Shown piece by piece: positions 1-13,800 of a DNA stretch of 64,000 nt. The stretch is taken from the NCBI GenBank assembly GCA_034336665.1, contig CM067570.1, positions 22,153,002 to 22,217,001 of the forward strand, given 5' to 3'. A program made the position numbers and the translations under genes. This stretch comes from Luscinia megarhynchos. Its lineage: Eukaryota; Chordata; Aves; Passeriformes; Turdidae. Numbering within the stretch: position 1 is the first letter of the stretch; each line of letters begins with the position of its first letter. Below the pieces are notes generated by a model. That model saw only the letters and a list, made by a program, of their open reading frames with translations, was not told the DNA's origin and ran no database searches.

Positions 1-3000
1 ATGGTCAGAGCAGTGACAAGGCACTGAGCAGGGGTTTTGGGGAGCAGGCACCCCTCCTGCCAAAGCAGACAGATGACTACAGAAAAAACTGTTCCAGGTG
101 GGAACTGGTGAAGATTTTTAGGGCAAAACAACTGGGATGAAAATGAATAGGGGCTGACTTTTCACTCTGTTCACTAAAAGCAAAGCAAGAAGGAGTAACA
201 TTAAATTAATTAAAGTCACATGGCAGTTCTTCACACAATGTGCAGGATATTGTGAAAGTTATAACTTTTCTTGTTTCAAGAAATGCCTGAATAAATTCCT
301 AAGCAGAAAATCCCTGGGGTGGTATTAAATACACAGATACCATGTTTGGTCCTGAGCTGCAAATAACAGTACACTGCTGAGCAGTATGAGAGAAATACCA
401 TCCCATGCTTGCCTTATTCCAGGCATTTGCTTTCAGCTGCTGACAGAGAAAGGTCCCATGAAGGACAAGAGTTTTGTTCATTTGTGGCCACAGATTTAAA
501 CTGCCATTTCCCAGATATAGGGGAAACACATTGCTGTATCCTCCTAGCAGGCATTACAGCTATATTGCTGCTTACATACTCCAGCTGCTGGGATGCAGAC
601 AGGAATTCCTCAGGTGGACAATTGCAAAGATAGCATGGAGGAGGGCTGGATTCCTTCTAATGTACAACCAGGAGCTTGCCAGTTAAAGAGCAGCTACACT
701 TTTGCAAACCAATCAAAGACAGCAGGGTGGCACAATTTTCATGGGAGTGAGAAACACTATAGCTAAAGCTGGGACAGAGATGCAAAATACTATATGCAAA
801 GCTGGGACTACTAAACAAACTGGTGAAATGGATTTTTTAAAAAATTGTTTTGGTGTTTTTTAACCAGATCTGTTCAAATAAGGGATTCTACGTGCAAAAA
901 AAGCAGTCAACAAGGCTTCAAAAGCTCAGACTGAGTCACAAAAGAAGGAAAATTATTTCCTTATTATGAAAGTAAGAATACTTAAAATTGAAAATCTGAT
1001 AGCACATATGGAACTGCCTAATGCCATTTTTAGAATTATGTTTCAGAAGAGAGATCACTCTAAAGTGATTTGCTCAAGGGGATACTGTGAATCAGTGCTA
1101 GAACAACAATACTGTTTTAATTACAGTTTCTTATTAAGCCTGTGTTAACTTGCTGAAGGTCAGAGGTTGGCTTAATTTTTAGCAAAATTATTTCCTAAGA
1201 AGTTTCCAATATCTCATCATATAACCTATAGCTACAGATAGGCTCTGTATCACTATTCCAGGGGGAAATACTTTTGATGGCAGGAACTGCTGTATGAACA
1301 TTTCATTCTGCTTCAGGAAAGATAGGCAATTCACAGGAGATGCAAAATGCTATTTTCTAAAAGTATATCAAGCCTTGAAGATATTATGAAGAACAGCTAG
1401 GGAGAGCTGAATAGACTGACAGAAGTTCAGAAAACACTTCACTAGGGACCAAGTTCTCCCATCCAGCCCACAGGCCACATCTCCAGTACCTGTCAGAAAT
1501 AAAGGCTTCACCAGCTGCTGACCACAAAGGTTTCCTCTTACATGCTTCTGTAATAGGGCCCCAGTGCAGATTTCACTTCAAGCAAACAAGATTTTTCTAA
1601 TAAGCTGATGAAAATAATTTGCTTGGTTTAAGGGAGTTTTGCCAAGCAAAGAAAGACAGATGAAAGTAAAAACTTTATTCCTTAGGTAATGGAAGAACAG
1701 GGTTTTCCCTAGGAAAAAAAAATGCCCCAAAAACAAACCACCAAACAAACAACAAAACCTAGCCTTTCTAATCAATTCCTTCTATAGACAGTAGCTAAGA
1801 GTTTCACTGTAACACAAGTACACATCATAGCTTTCAAGACCCGCAGGCTCTTTCTGATGACAGATGTATCAAACAAAATTCTAATCCTCCTGAGCCTTTG
1901 TATTGTTGATGTTTTGCTATTCCAAGCTTTTAAGTGAAAAATCTATTAATAAAAAAATGTAATAGTAACATCACCCTTTCTAGTTACTAAGGTATCTGAC
2001 AGTTACCATCAGAATTGCAGAATTCTTAGCTTTTAGGCTTCCTGTTGAAAAATTTATTCTGCTTCTGATTGAGTAATGTAGTATGGCTGCACAAAGGCTT
2101 CCATGATCACGGCATTTGGTTGCATTACCAGTCTTCCTGAGAAGTTGTTCTTGTGTTTGACCAGTAGAGATGTGGGCTCCTTTCTCCTGCAATGCCTCGT
2201 GAATACTAACGAGAGCAGAAAACAGAACACAAGCTCCAGGGCTAGTTCTATGCTTCAGAATCTGCAGGAATACCCAGCGTTTCTCTTAGTAAGATTTAGA
2301 CTGAAGGTACTACTGAATACTTCATAATTCATGTCTCTGAATATATGAGCTATCCTCATCACTCCTCTGGATTTTTTCAAACAAGGATATAATTAGTAAA
2401 AGCAATTTTTTGTAATGTGACTGAACAAAGCATGAAGGAAAGCAGCACAGTCGACTGTGAACCTGTCTCCTCCAGTGGAAGCAATAGGAGCCAAAACTGC
2501 TCCTTAAGCCATCTCTTTTCAGGGATCTGACATGGAAGAATTTAAGCTTTAAAAATATAATTGGGGGTCTGCATTAATTAAATGTTCTTATGTTAGAAAG
2601 GAATAGAAGTTCGATTTTTAAAAGCCCATTAAACCATCAGAGATTCCTTCATGTAGTTTAGTGAGCTCTGAGTCAAATACTACAAATATTAGCCAAATGA
2701 CAGTCCAAGTTTACAGATAAGAGCTCTTATTTATTAAAGTCCCTCCATATTAATTAAGAAGATACAAGCACAGGCAATATGTGAAGAATCAGCAGGCTCA
2801 GATTCCTGCTGGCATTTGCAGAAAGAATCCAGATGTCTTGTGTAGTAGGGAGAGTAAGGAAGGTAAGAACAAAACTCCAGTCCCCACAAAAAGCCTGCAT
2901 GACAATTTGTCTTGAGCTGTTCTATAGAGGAAACCCTTCCTGACACCAAATCTGACCATTTGTTCATTTGCTTTATGATAGCATCTAGAGGCATCAGGCT

Positions 3001-6000
3001 AGTATCATGAATTTAGTATATGTACCATAAATACACAGCAACAAAGTAGCTCACAAGCCTAGGGAAAGATACATTTATATTTGAAAAAATGCATAGGTCA
3101 CTGAAATAACCCTGCAACATATTTTTAGGAAGGTTTCCATATCTCAGAGATAAGGATGTCTGATTCAAATATTAACCACCAGTCTCAAAACAGAGGTACT
3201 AATATAGGGAAGATTTTGATCAGTTTTGAGTACATTTTGAGTTCTATAATTAAAAAAGAAATCTAGACTTGAAAGCATGACTGAATGTATACAACACTGA
3301 AAGAAGTCCATGCAAATGTCTGTCATGGCAGTCATTTTGTGCTGTTAGTTGCACACCAATGGTGTTAAACTGCCTCGATAAAGCAAATATCCTAGTGGCA
3401 AATTGCTTTAAACTCCCCCAGCAAGACAGTTCAGTTACTGTGATTTATTTTAATTTAGATTTCTGTAGCAAGTACTTTTTGAGAATTGTGCCTAATAGAC
3501 CATTAGAGTTCTCCCAGATAGCTGTGGTGCTTCAGCACCTTCATCCTTCAAATGTCTTCATTATTTTCAGTCTTCTTTCAGGAAATTTGTCTCTTGCACC
3601 GGGAGATAAGTGACATATGGGCCACATGATACCTTTGAGGATTATGCCATTTTTAAATAATAGCTTTTGGAGTCTCACTGCCATGCCAGAGAACCAAGGC
3701 AGGTATTAGCAGGAGGTTGTCACATACTGCAATATATAGAACACGCAAAAAATTCTTCATCTGATTTGTTTCTCATGTTCCTTTGTAGTGGATCCATCAA
3801 TTATTTTCAGGTGACCTTTTTTGTTTGTTTGTTTTTGGTTTGTTTTTTGGTTTTTTTTGTAAATTCCACACATTCACAGAGCTGGAGCTGTTATTTTCAT
3901 CAGAGATGCTTGCCTGTTCTGGATCACTTCCTTTCCTAGCATCTTTATTTACAGTTGATTACTTCCCTAAGATAAAGGAATGGTCCTTACTGACTTTGAA
4001 ATTGCTATCTGCCAGAGTGGCTCTAAGCTCATCATGCAAAAACTCACAGAAAATGAATTAGCAGGTATAACAAAATCCCTGGAAATCATTCATCACTATG
4101 GCAGACCTGATGAAGGATATATTTAAGCTTTAACAAATATGGACCAAAAAGAGCACAATAAATTGGAAAATTCAGAATCATAAAGCTGCCATTAGGAATG
4201 TAAGAAATAAGATGTTGCAGCATGAGAATACTTATCTTCAAGCCTCCACAAACCAAATACACATCAGATAAATCTATAGACATATATACTTATTAATAAA
4301 ACTATCCACAGAGCACAGACAACCAAATCTAGTTCTAACTTCCCCCTCCCAGGTCTCCCTGCATTCAAACTACTGGTTTTCAGCAAAACCAGCAGGGTTT
4401 AATTTGAGATGGCAGCCCTGGGTACTTTTCCTGCAGTCAATTCACTTCTTTCAGACGAGGGGGATGTCAGAGGCAGAGAGAACCAGGATGCCAATTTAAG
4501 TGACCATGGAGCTGCTGTTGCTGTTTGTTAAGCCTCTCTGATGGAGGACTAGATTTGTTTTGGCACTGAATTTCAGAAGACTCTAAAGGGAAGACAGTAA
4601 TCTAAACCACAGACTGTCGAACTCTTGTTAGGCTTTTCTCACCAGTCCTGGAACAAGTATGACTCACCAGCAAATAGCACATACACTTAAGTGAATCTTC
4701 AGCACAGTACAGGGAATTCATGTTGGGTGCACAGCTCTTTCCAAGGGTTCAGGGCTTTCATCTTTCTACTCTTTGTCTGTGCAAATGAACTGGTCTCTTC
4801 ATTTGCAAAATACATTCAAAAGTGTTTCACCTGCTGTTTTTCCAAAAAGTTACCAATAACACAACATAGTGTAATAGTGATGATTATTATGGTTAATAAG
4901 GTATTCTAATATTGTTTATATCAAACTGAAAATCTCCAAAATCAGTCTGTTCAACTGAGCCAGTAATTTTGGGGTGACAAAATGCATTGTGACACTGAAC
5001 ATTTTTCTCTCGTGCTTATGGCTGTCATCTAATTCAGCACTTAAACAATGAATTGGCTGAAACATCCCTAACATCAAAAGGAGAAAAGAGATTTGGCAGT
5101 GGGAAACAATATTAAATGTGGAAAATTCACTTCTATTTATTCTTAGTACTGTGCTTTTAGCACTGTGGTCAAACATGTAAAAGAAAACCCTGAGAATTTG
5201 CCACAAGAAACAAAACCAGAAGAACTTTGCAATAGAATACTTCATTTTAGATACTGCAAAATATAAACTTGGTTACAGCTTGAGAGCATTAAAAAGTCCT
5301 CAAACCTTAAATATTTTATTTTACTATTAACGTCCTGAAAACAACTAAGAGTACATAAAAATGATGCTAGCATCTACTTAATTCTAATTGAAAACATAAG
5401 TCTTTGTTTCCTATTGACTCAAGACAGCAGTGCCGCCGAGAGACATTTCATTATACAATACAGTCTTGTCGTTTTATAAAAAAACTCCAACAGATTATTT
5501 TAATTGCTTTGCACAATACTAAGAGAGGAACGACACTTGCAAACAAAAGCCAGACTCAAATGATACTGACATTTCTCTGAGAGGGTTTCTGGGGCAGGAA
5601 AAAGACTGCTAATTTACATTTTCCATTTTCTAACCATTCTGAAGCTGCTGATTGTCAGAAACTGTAATATCAACATAAAGCTGCATACAGGTCTTTTGCC
5701 AGCTACTAATCAGGCTTTTCTGCACAAGCCACCTCAATACCCAGGCTACCAAAATTTTCTTTTCTTATTCTGAAGAGGGTTTCTCAGTTTTCACCTGCCT
5801 TCTTTCCTCATAAACATCTGTGTTGATATTATGGTTAAAAAAACCTGTTTGCTAATCCTGCAGGAAAGTTCTCCTGAAAGTATGTGCTCTCTTGCTTCCC
5901 TGAGGTATATCACACTTTCAAGGTTACCAACTGAATGAAAAAAATCTTACAAGCATGGGTTTTGAAATAGCAGCACACGGACTGCCAGGCCTCATCAAAT

Positions 6001-7641
6001 CCAAGATCTGTTACAGGGCAAAATGATGGTTATGTTCTCATTTACTTTGCCATAAAATCTACATGTCAGAACCCATTCAATGTATTCTTAAAGAGTTCTA
6101 ACATGTAGGCTTATAATGGTGATATAAACCACTAAAAACAAAATAAAGATGATGAAGTATGGACAATTTGCTGATTTTTAGATAATATTTGGTAGACACT
6201 GAATGAAAGCAAATGACGCAGCATCAGCATCAAATATTCATACATTAGAATATTTATGTAATACACATTTCAAATGTACACAGCTGTTTTGCTAGTTGAA
6301 AGTAGGATAATCAAATGTAGGACTCATGTTAAAAGCTGTATTTTAAACTAAATTCCCTTTACAAGGACAGTACTAATAAAAAGAAGTGCTGAAAACCTTT
6401 TCAGGGAAGGTTTAGTTTGCATTTAGTTACCCATTGAGGCATACATTGCTAATAAATCAACATTCAACATCCAGGATTCTCAAGAATCAAAAGTAACTCA
6501 GAAGAAACCCATGGTTACACAAATTTAGATAGCTTCTAAAGAAAGAATTTAAGAAGTACTGGATAACTTCAGATAAAGTGCCATGTGAAAATTGAGAGTT
6601 ATGTTCAAAGTTAGCAATTCAATTTAAATCACTATGCCAAATCAGTTACACAAACACCTTGAAGAAATAAAAAACTAGAGATAATTTTTTTTTTTTTTTA
6701 AAGGATGTATAACATTAACTGCATTTGAATCAATATAAAGAGCTTTTTGGAGGAAAAGTCTGCCTCTAACTACACCTCCACAAAAATGAGATTAAACACT
6801 ATTTCAATACACAGAAGAGTAGTTCCCTGTTACGTGCTTAAAGGAGATTCCATTTCTCTCTGCCGGGCTGACAGTTGCAGTTCTGTTCCTCCCCAGTTTG
6901 CTGCCCTCTACCATTCTCTTCCCCACTCACTTTTTGGCTTCATTCCCTCCAAGGTCAGCTGAATACATTTGCCTTCAACAGCAGCATTTCCTGTTTTCCC
7001 CATCTTTAATTCAAGCTCCTTCTTTGCAGATACTTCTACCTCCCTGCCTTTTGAGCTCACTTTACTCTCCAAATTCCACCTGACATGCACATACCTGGTG
7101 TTCCCATCCTCTCTGTCCTTTTGTCCTTAAGTATTTGCAAGTCTCAAGTGTTTTAGAATAACAGTTTTGTATATGCATAATCTCCTCTAAAATAAAATTT
7201 CTTTTGCATAAATGCTACAGGCATTTATCCCATGGAAAGTGCTAAAAGAAGATTTTGATTTTTAGAGTCAGCAAGCTTAGAAGTATCTTTGTGCTAATTT
7301 CCCTCCCAAACTAATTCTTACAGGTGAAGTTTTCAAAAATAAAAAATGTCTTCCTTCTAAGATCTATTACATAAAAAAAAATCTTATCTTCAAAAGTTAA
7401 AGTTTCAGCCGGAGGAACTCAGACATTTACAGAACAATTTTCTATTTTCTTTTTTCTTTCTTATTTCTATTATATTTTCTATTGAAAACAACAAAAAATG
7501 TACACTTTGTTATGCACTTCCAGAAAAACATCATAAACATAAATTTTGTGCTATTTACTTATTTAGATTAAGTCTCTTTAGACAATTCTTCTGAATTAGA
7601 GAAAAAATTGAGAAAGTATGCAAAAGTAAAGATAACCTTAC
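1..7641 (-). other. PDE11A: PDE11A intron downstream of coding exon 2 (non-coding)
   Basis: AT-rich sequence with no exon I recognise on either strand. I looked for the rest of GAF-A and the GAF-B start on the minus strand and saw neither. All open frames here are under 110 codons, have no recognisable domain and lack splice context. The visible low-complexity tracts are a T/G-rich run around 3819-3860 and a poly(T) around 6686-6700. Confidence 0.8.
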
Positions 7642-7800
7642 CTTTTCATCATCATCAGAAAAAGGGGCACCTCCTGGAGTCTTATTTATTGCTTGGGCAA
7701 CACCAATAATCTCTCCATCACTGTTTTTTATGGGCATGCACAAGAGTGACTTTGTCTTGTATCCAGTCAGTTTGTCAATCTCATCATTAAAGCGTCGATC
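7642..7800 (-). CDS. PDE11A: PDE11A coding exon 2 (central GAF-A)
   Basis: This is a 159 bp exon of 53 codons. It starts GAT CGA CGC (DRRFNDE) straight after an AG acceptor on the minus strand (CCGAAG|GATCG) and ends DDDEK before AAG|GTAAGG. It contains [20 protein letters not shown] and the GAF signature region VAQAINK followed by [12 protein letters not shown]. Its length of 53 codons equals that of the human exon as I recall it, and both junctions are phase 0, so skipping would keep frame. The open frame continuing to 7555 runs past the donor into the intron and is not coding. The next exon was not found between 1 and 7641, so that intron is longer than 7.6 kb. Confidence 0.95.
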
Positions 7801-10800
7801 CTTCGGAAAGAAAATATGGAAACATTAATATACATTTCATATATCCAAGCTTTCTTCAGACAGCAAAGTACTTTTCTCAATGTCTGATATTTTTCAGTAG
7901 CATTAGGCTGTTGCTTCTCTGCCCATTCTTTATTAGCTGTTTTTCCTCACTTTTCTCAGGGTCTCAGGACAAGACTTACCATTACTTAATCACATTCACT
8001 GAATTCCCAAATTCCTGCCTCCATTAGAAGAATGCCAGCACAGACTGCTATCTGCCATTAGTAATGTGACCATACATGCACACTTCTGCTAGGCCCTGCT
8101 GCCATTTCACACCCATATTCTGTAGATGCTCACCATCTCTCTCAAGTAAATGGAGACTCTTTTTGGCCATGTTTCTATCTGTTCAAGTAAGTCTGGTTAT
8201 GTGGACTGGTATTCCAATGCAGTATAAACATGTTCTCAAAGAAATACAGTCAAAACCTCATCTCTTTCTGGAAAACTAAGTACAGGAATGTCCCTGCTCA
8301 AAAAAGACATTGTGCAGCAATCCATTCTCTGGAACAGTAAAGCCCAAACTGCAGCTCGTAAAGTAACTCAAAGGAGGCTGAAAACTTAAGAGGTAGTGCT
8401 GACATTACTTTTGTTCATCTTGGTAGAGCATAGTCTTGAACAGCTCTTCTATCAACCAGAGAGGAAATTGCTGCTTTTCACTGACAGCAGCTCTGTTCCT
8501 CCAGGGTGAAGTTAGCATTGTGCTGCAGGCAATAGTTAAAGCCAGTTCAAGCTCTCCTAACATGAGAGAACTAAGCTGTTGTACAAAATTAGGCACAACT
8601 TTTTGTTTTCAAAAGTTTAAGCAATATTGGCTGTGAAATAATGCCCATATTTGTCTCAAGTCATGAAAACAATCCACACAGTCCTTAATTTGATTGTGAT
8701 GAGGAATTCATTAATTTTTTTACTGATACTAAAAACTGACAATTGTTTTTCTTGGCAATTTTATATCTATTTCTATTTCCCTGTTGTAAATTCCAAGTGC
8801 TATAGAAATAGTCTCTTCTAGTCAGTTTGAGACATGATTTAGAAATGCTCTGTTTTTACCCATTATAAAGATTAACATATACATTTGGCTACTTTATTAC
8901 TTATTGCACATTTTCCAACGTCTCAACCAGAAGGAATTAATACCAAATGTACCCAAGAACTTATTTGGGAGAACCAGAACTTCCATGATAGATGTTTTTT
9001 AATAACAGCATCAAGGATGCAGATCTGCCTGATCTTGTGATCTTTCCATATCCTTCTAAACACTTTTATATCAACTTCAATACAAGCTGAACTGTTCATA
9101 GAGAATCCTGCCTAGAAAGACACAGTTTTTCTACAACAGAAGAAAGGAAAAGGCAGTGCAATTATCACACAGTGGGCTTTACTAATGAACAAATTAAATT
9201 TTTCTTTCAGTACTTTCTGGCAATGTCTGAATTACTATTTGGAATTAGTTGCTGTTGCTGAAATATTGGTAAGATATTTTGTGAAAGATATTTGTCTACT
9301 GAAGAGACAGTCCCTGCTCTACTAACTTCGTACCAAGCAAAGCAAAGCACATGGGGAGAACACTGAAACAACAGTGTGCCTTGAGTAGCAATACTGTTGT
9401 TGATTAACATCTAGTGGGCCTGACAAGAAAATAAACCTTCAAGTGGAAGTTTAACTGAAAAAAACAGCTGTTGGTCAGCTGTTGAGTTGATATTTTCTCA
9501 TCTGAATACACTCCATGCCTGTGGTATATGTAGTCATTGCCTTTCCAACAGGCTCAAGATTAACATGAGAAGTGCTGTTTGATCCACAGGGTGTGGTGGC
9601 ACACAGGACCTGTCTGAATGAGATGCACACAGCAGCTGTCAGTGTTAGCAAGAGATGTAATGATCAGCTGTGGATCCACTGCTCCTTCATGCGTGCTGTG
9701 GAGTAGCAGAGACACAAGGGGGATTAGCAGTTTGGAAAGTGCTGGTGTTTCCTTTAATATACAGCTCATTCCTCCTGCATTGCTTCTCTTTTCAGGCACA
9801 TCATGGAAGGTCCCTGTTGCTGTCTCTCCTTGGAACCACTACACTAGGAGGAAGCAGGATATCAGATTATATCCAGTGATGCTAGAGAACTGGATGACCT
9901 TTTGCAGAAGGGTATTACAGCTTGGAGCCAAAACTAAAGGTACAGCAGTCTAAGATAAAGTTAACGCGTTTAATTGGAAAAACAAATTGAGACATTATTG
10001 AGAAAAAACTTAATAACTTGGTAAAAGCTGAGAATCAAGATGTGAAGTGAACCTACCCCAATCTTTTGTGGAAAAGCATGCAAGAATTTTATTTGGGTGA
10101 CATTTGAGAAAGTGATGAGGAGAGATATATAAGTGAACAAAATAAAATGCTGTTTCTGGCAACATTGATATTGTTGAACCATACAATATGCACAGAAAAC
10201 AGTGACTGGATGACCTGTATTATGTTCCAAACCTCTTATCCCCACACTCTCTTCTTTCATCACTTACTTCTATAATAGGACATAGATGGCAGGATCTAAG
10301 AGAGAAGTTTTACTGAGTTTAACAGTACCAATAACAAGTTTAATGCCCAGGTGTGAACTGTGATGGCCAAGAATGGACAAAATTTATACCTCACTCTCCT
10401 CACAGGGTAGCAACCTTGAGCAAGGAGGCCTGTTTAGCAGCTGATAACAAGGCTGGTAAATCAGAGAGCAGCTCTGTCAGATTGCAAACATTTTGAGATA
10501 TAAGCTCTATTATCCCACATGTTGGAACAGCCTGCAGCACAACAGGGTCCTCATTTGCACCAGGCTCCTGGACAGTAAGAGAGTCTCAGTGTTTATGACA
10601 GCAATGCAGTACTTGCTTTTTAAGTTTTTTACAATTAAGACATATATTCAGGAATCAGGGGCAGACTAGATAAAAGCTTTTGAGAGAGAGAGACTTCACC
10701 ATAATTGTAATTGTACTTACAGTATTTTCATTAAAGAACACTCATGAATTTAAGACTTCCACTGATTGTTTAAAGCATTACTAAATACTGCTTTGATTCT

Positions 10801-13800
10801 ATATAATGAATTTTCAACACAGAGATATTTAAAATGTGAAGACTGAGGCACTTTTAACACTTTTCACATCTGCCATCAAGGAAAAGTTACTCTGTAGGAC
10901 AAACCTTATCCCAGTCCTAAGGATATTTATTGATTGTAAATGTTACCCCGTGAAAGGTGAATAAAGTAAAGACAGAAGAGAGCAAGTGTGATCCATCAAT
11001 CCAAGTGCTGGTAATCCAGTTTTTGCACAGGGACAATGTAGTCCCAGGTTTTTGGACATATTTAAGGATTGCCAGTGAATGAGAACAGACAAATATCTTC
11101 ATGTTTTTATTCTGTAGAAGACCAGATTAAGGTACGAAAGGGTTTTTTTACCCTTAGGGTTCTAGAATCATGTATTATCAAAATCTCAACTTTCAACTAA
11201 AGTTTCGGCTTGTGAGCAGTTTCACCAACTGCCTTTTGGTGTTGATGTTCAGTTAAAGTTGGTAGGTTGTACACTGTTAGCAGACATACACGTTTCACTT
11301 GTTTTTCTGTTTTCTTCAACATAGGATAACTCTTTGAGCTTGAAAACAAGTCTTTTTATAACCTTATCAAAACTAGTATGCTTACATTTTATGTGAGCAT
11401 TGTTACAATGATTTAGAGCAAATGAAAAAAGTATAACCCTAACCCAAGTCAGCTAAGAATCAAATATTATAATGGAGGATGAAACCTGCTTGATAACATT
11501 TCCAGGAATTAAGTCTTCATGACAAAGCCACTTCCTCTTTCTTCAGCATCTAAGGAAAAGTATTTAATCTAGTGAAATATGCACCAAATGCCTCAGCCAA
11601 AGCTGACAGCTAAAAGAGAAAGCCATTTTTGATTTTATGATTTGAAAACACCTTTCAAATAATTTCATGACACAGAAGAGAACATTACAAAAAATGTTCA
11701 ATCACCAGGTCTATTATATTTTGCCATTTACAGCATGTTGCTTTGTTTTTTTTCTTTAGAAAGGGCTCTATTAAAAGAAAAAAGCACACAAACTTGCATC
11801 AAAATTTTCTGGATTATACTGTATTTAAATTACTGATTAAGTTGTTAAGCTGCATCAAAAAAACTAATACAAGCATTATGATAGCATCATTAATACCTGA
11901 GTATTACTGTAGTACCAAACTGTATGGGATAGACAAGTTTGAGTGAATTTATAGAAAGCCATCCTCCAAGAGCCTTTACAAAAATAAAGAAATTGAAGTT
12001 GGAAGATTTCATAACTCAATTCACTTTCCTAATCACACTTCCTGTAAGTATAATACATTAGCTTTTCTAGAAAGAAAAAAGAGCAAGAAACCTAAAAGAG
12101 CAATCCAAAAGACAGCAAGTTCTCTAGATTCAAAGCATAACATTAAAAAAGCTAAATACAAACAAAAAAAAATTAGGGCATGCAGTCTGTTCTAGATACA
12201 CTTTTCTAAAAATCACATATGGTGCAAATTACATTGTGCATAAACAGGAAACAAAACCCAAGCAATAAACCACTAAAGGAGATACAGTGAAACCTTGTAG
12301 ACAGGAAACTCACACACAAAACACAAGTAATAAAGCAATCTCTAAAGAGACTTCCATGTAAGGACTGCTGCAGCTATTCCTGCCATTCCCCCAAAATCTT
12401 TAAGTTCCCAGAGACAAAGGCAGCAAGAGAACAAACTAGTACCAGGCAACAGCATTGCAAAGCTAATTCTCCTAAGTAAATAAGCACAGTCCAGTTATAT
12501 TGTGACTATTTATACAGTAACTGCAATATTTCTTAAAAGAAAAAGAAAATACTACAACAGATAGGACACATGAAACAGCTCAGCCAACTCTTATTTCTTT
12601 ACTTCCAAAACAATTCTCATAAAAGGGGAGAGCATTGATCCTCAAAAATTTTTAAGTTCCAGATTTAAAACTAAGACCATATATAGTCTGAATTTATAAA
12701 GTAGCTTACTTCGACAAAATAGAAAAGTTGTTGATTTGCAACAATGCAATACTAAAGCTTTTTTGGTGGGTTTTTTCCCTGCATATGTCAGGAGTTTAGG
12801 GCTTTGTTTAGTTTGATTGGTGGGACTGTCTCATATGACTTACACTCTTTTTGAGCACTGTTTCAGTCATTAATTTGACAATGGACATTAATAATAAGGC
12901 ATGTTTCTCTAATTATGACTTGCACAAAATTAATGTGAAAAAATCATGTAATGGTCTTAAACAGGAAGAAAAGACTAGAAGCACTAGCAAGTCTGCAAAC
13001 ACAAGTGCCTAGCTAATAATCATAATTACAGCTCATGCTTCACAGTCTAAACTGATCAGCAGTAGGCGTTGGAAAATATTCTTCTGTAGGACATACCTAG
13101 ATCCATCACATAAAGATTTTGGTTTTTTCTTCAAAACAAACTCCAGAGAGATCACAGTGAGTCAAGTTGTGGCCTTACATACAGCACATTCTGTGCACCT
13201 CTAGTCTGATTGTATCACTCTTAAATAAATTCTTCACAAAGAAAAGTATTTTTCCTCTAATTTTCAATATTTAGAGATGACACCTGGTTACTCCAGCACA
13301 GTGGTTCTCTCTCCCCTCCTGTACCAGCCCTGATGCACGTGCCACTGGGTACCAACTATAACCATGCCCATGTTCCCATCTTGTTCCAACGTTTATTTGG
13401 GACAGTACTTAGTGCTGACCTCCTAAATATTCATGATTCCTGATACAAGATATATACACACAGGTGGCTTTAGAGAGCTAATACTCCTGTGAGCAAGGAA
13501 ACCAACAAGACTCCTGGTGTTTCAAGGGAAATCTGTATATGGCTTTAAACCTAGCAGCTGCTGGAGATCACTCAGGTGGGCAACAGTTTAAAGTGTTACA
13601 GCAGCAGTCTTATTGTGACAAAGCAGTAGTGTTTGTTATTGACAAAGCAGCACTCATTTTGAAGTGTGCACTCCGGAGACACAAAGCTCAGGCTGCACAG
13701 AGTTGCTGTTGCCCTGTTAATACATAACTGCTGAGCCATTGCTTTCATATATTTTTCATAATTTGCCACTAGGGTTATTTGAGAAAAATAAAACAAATTA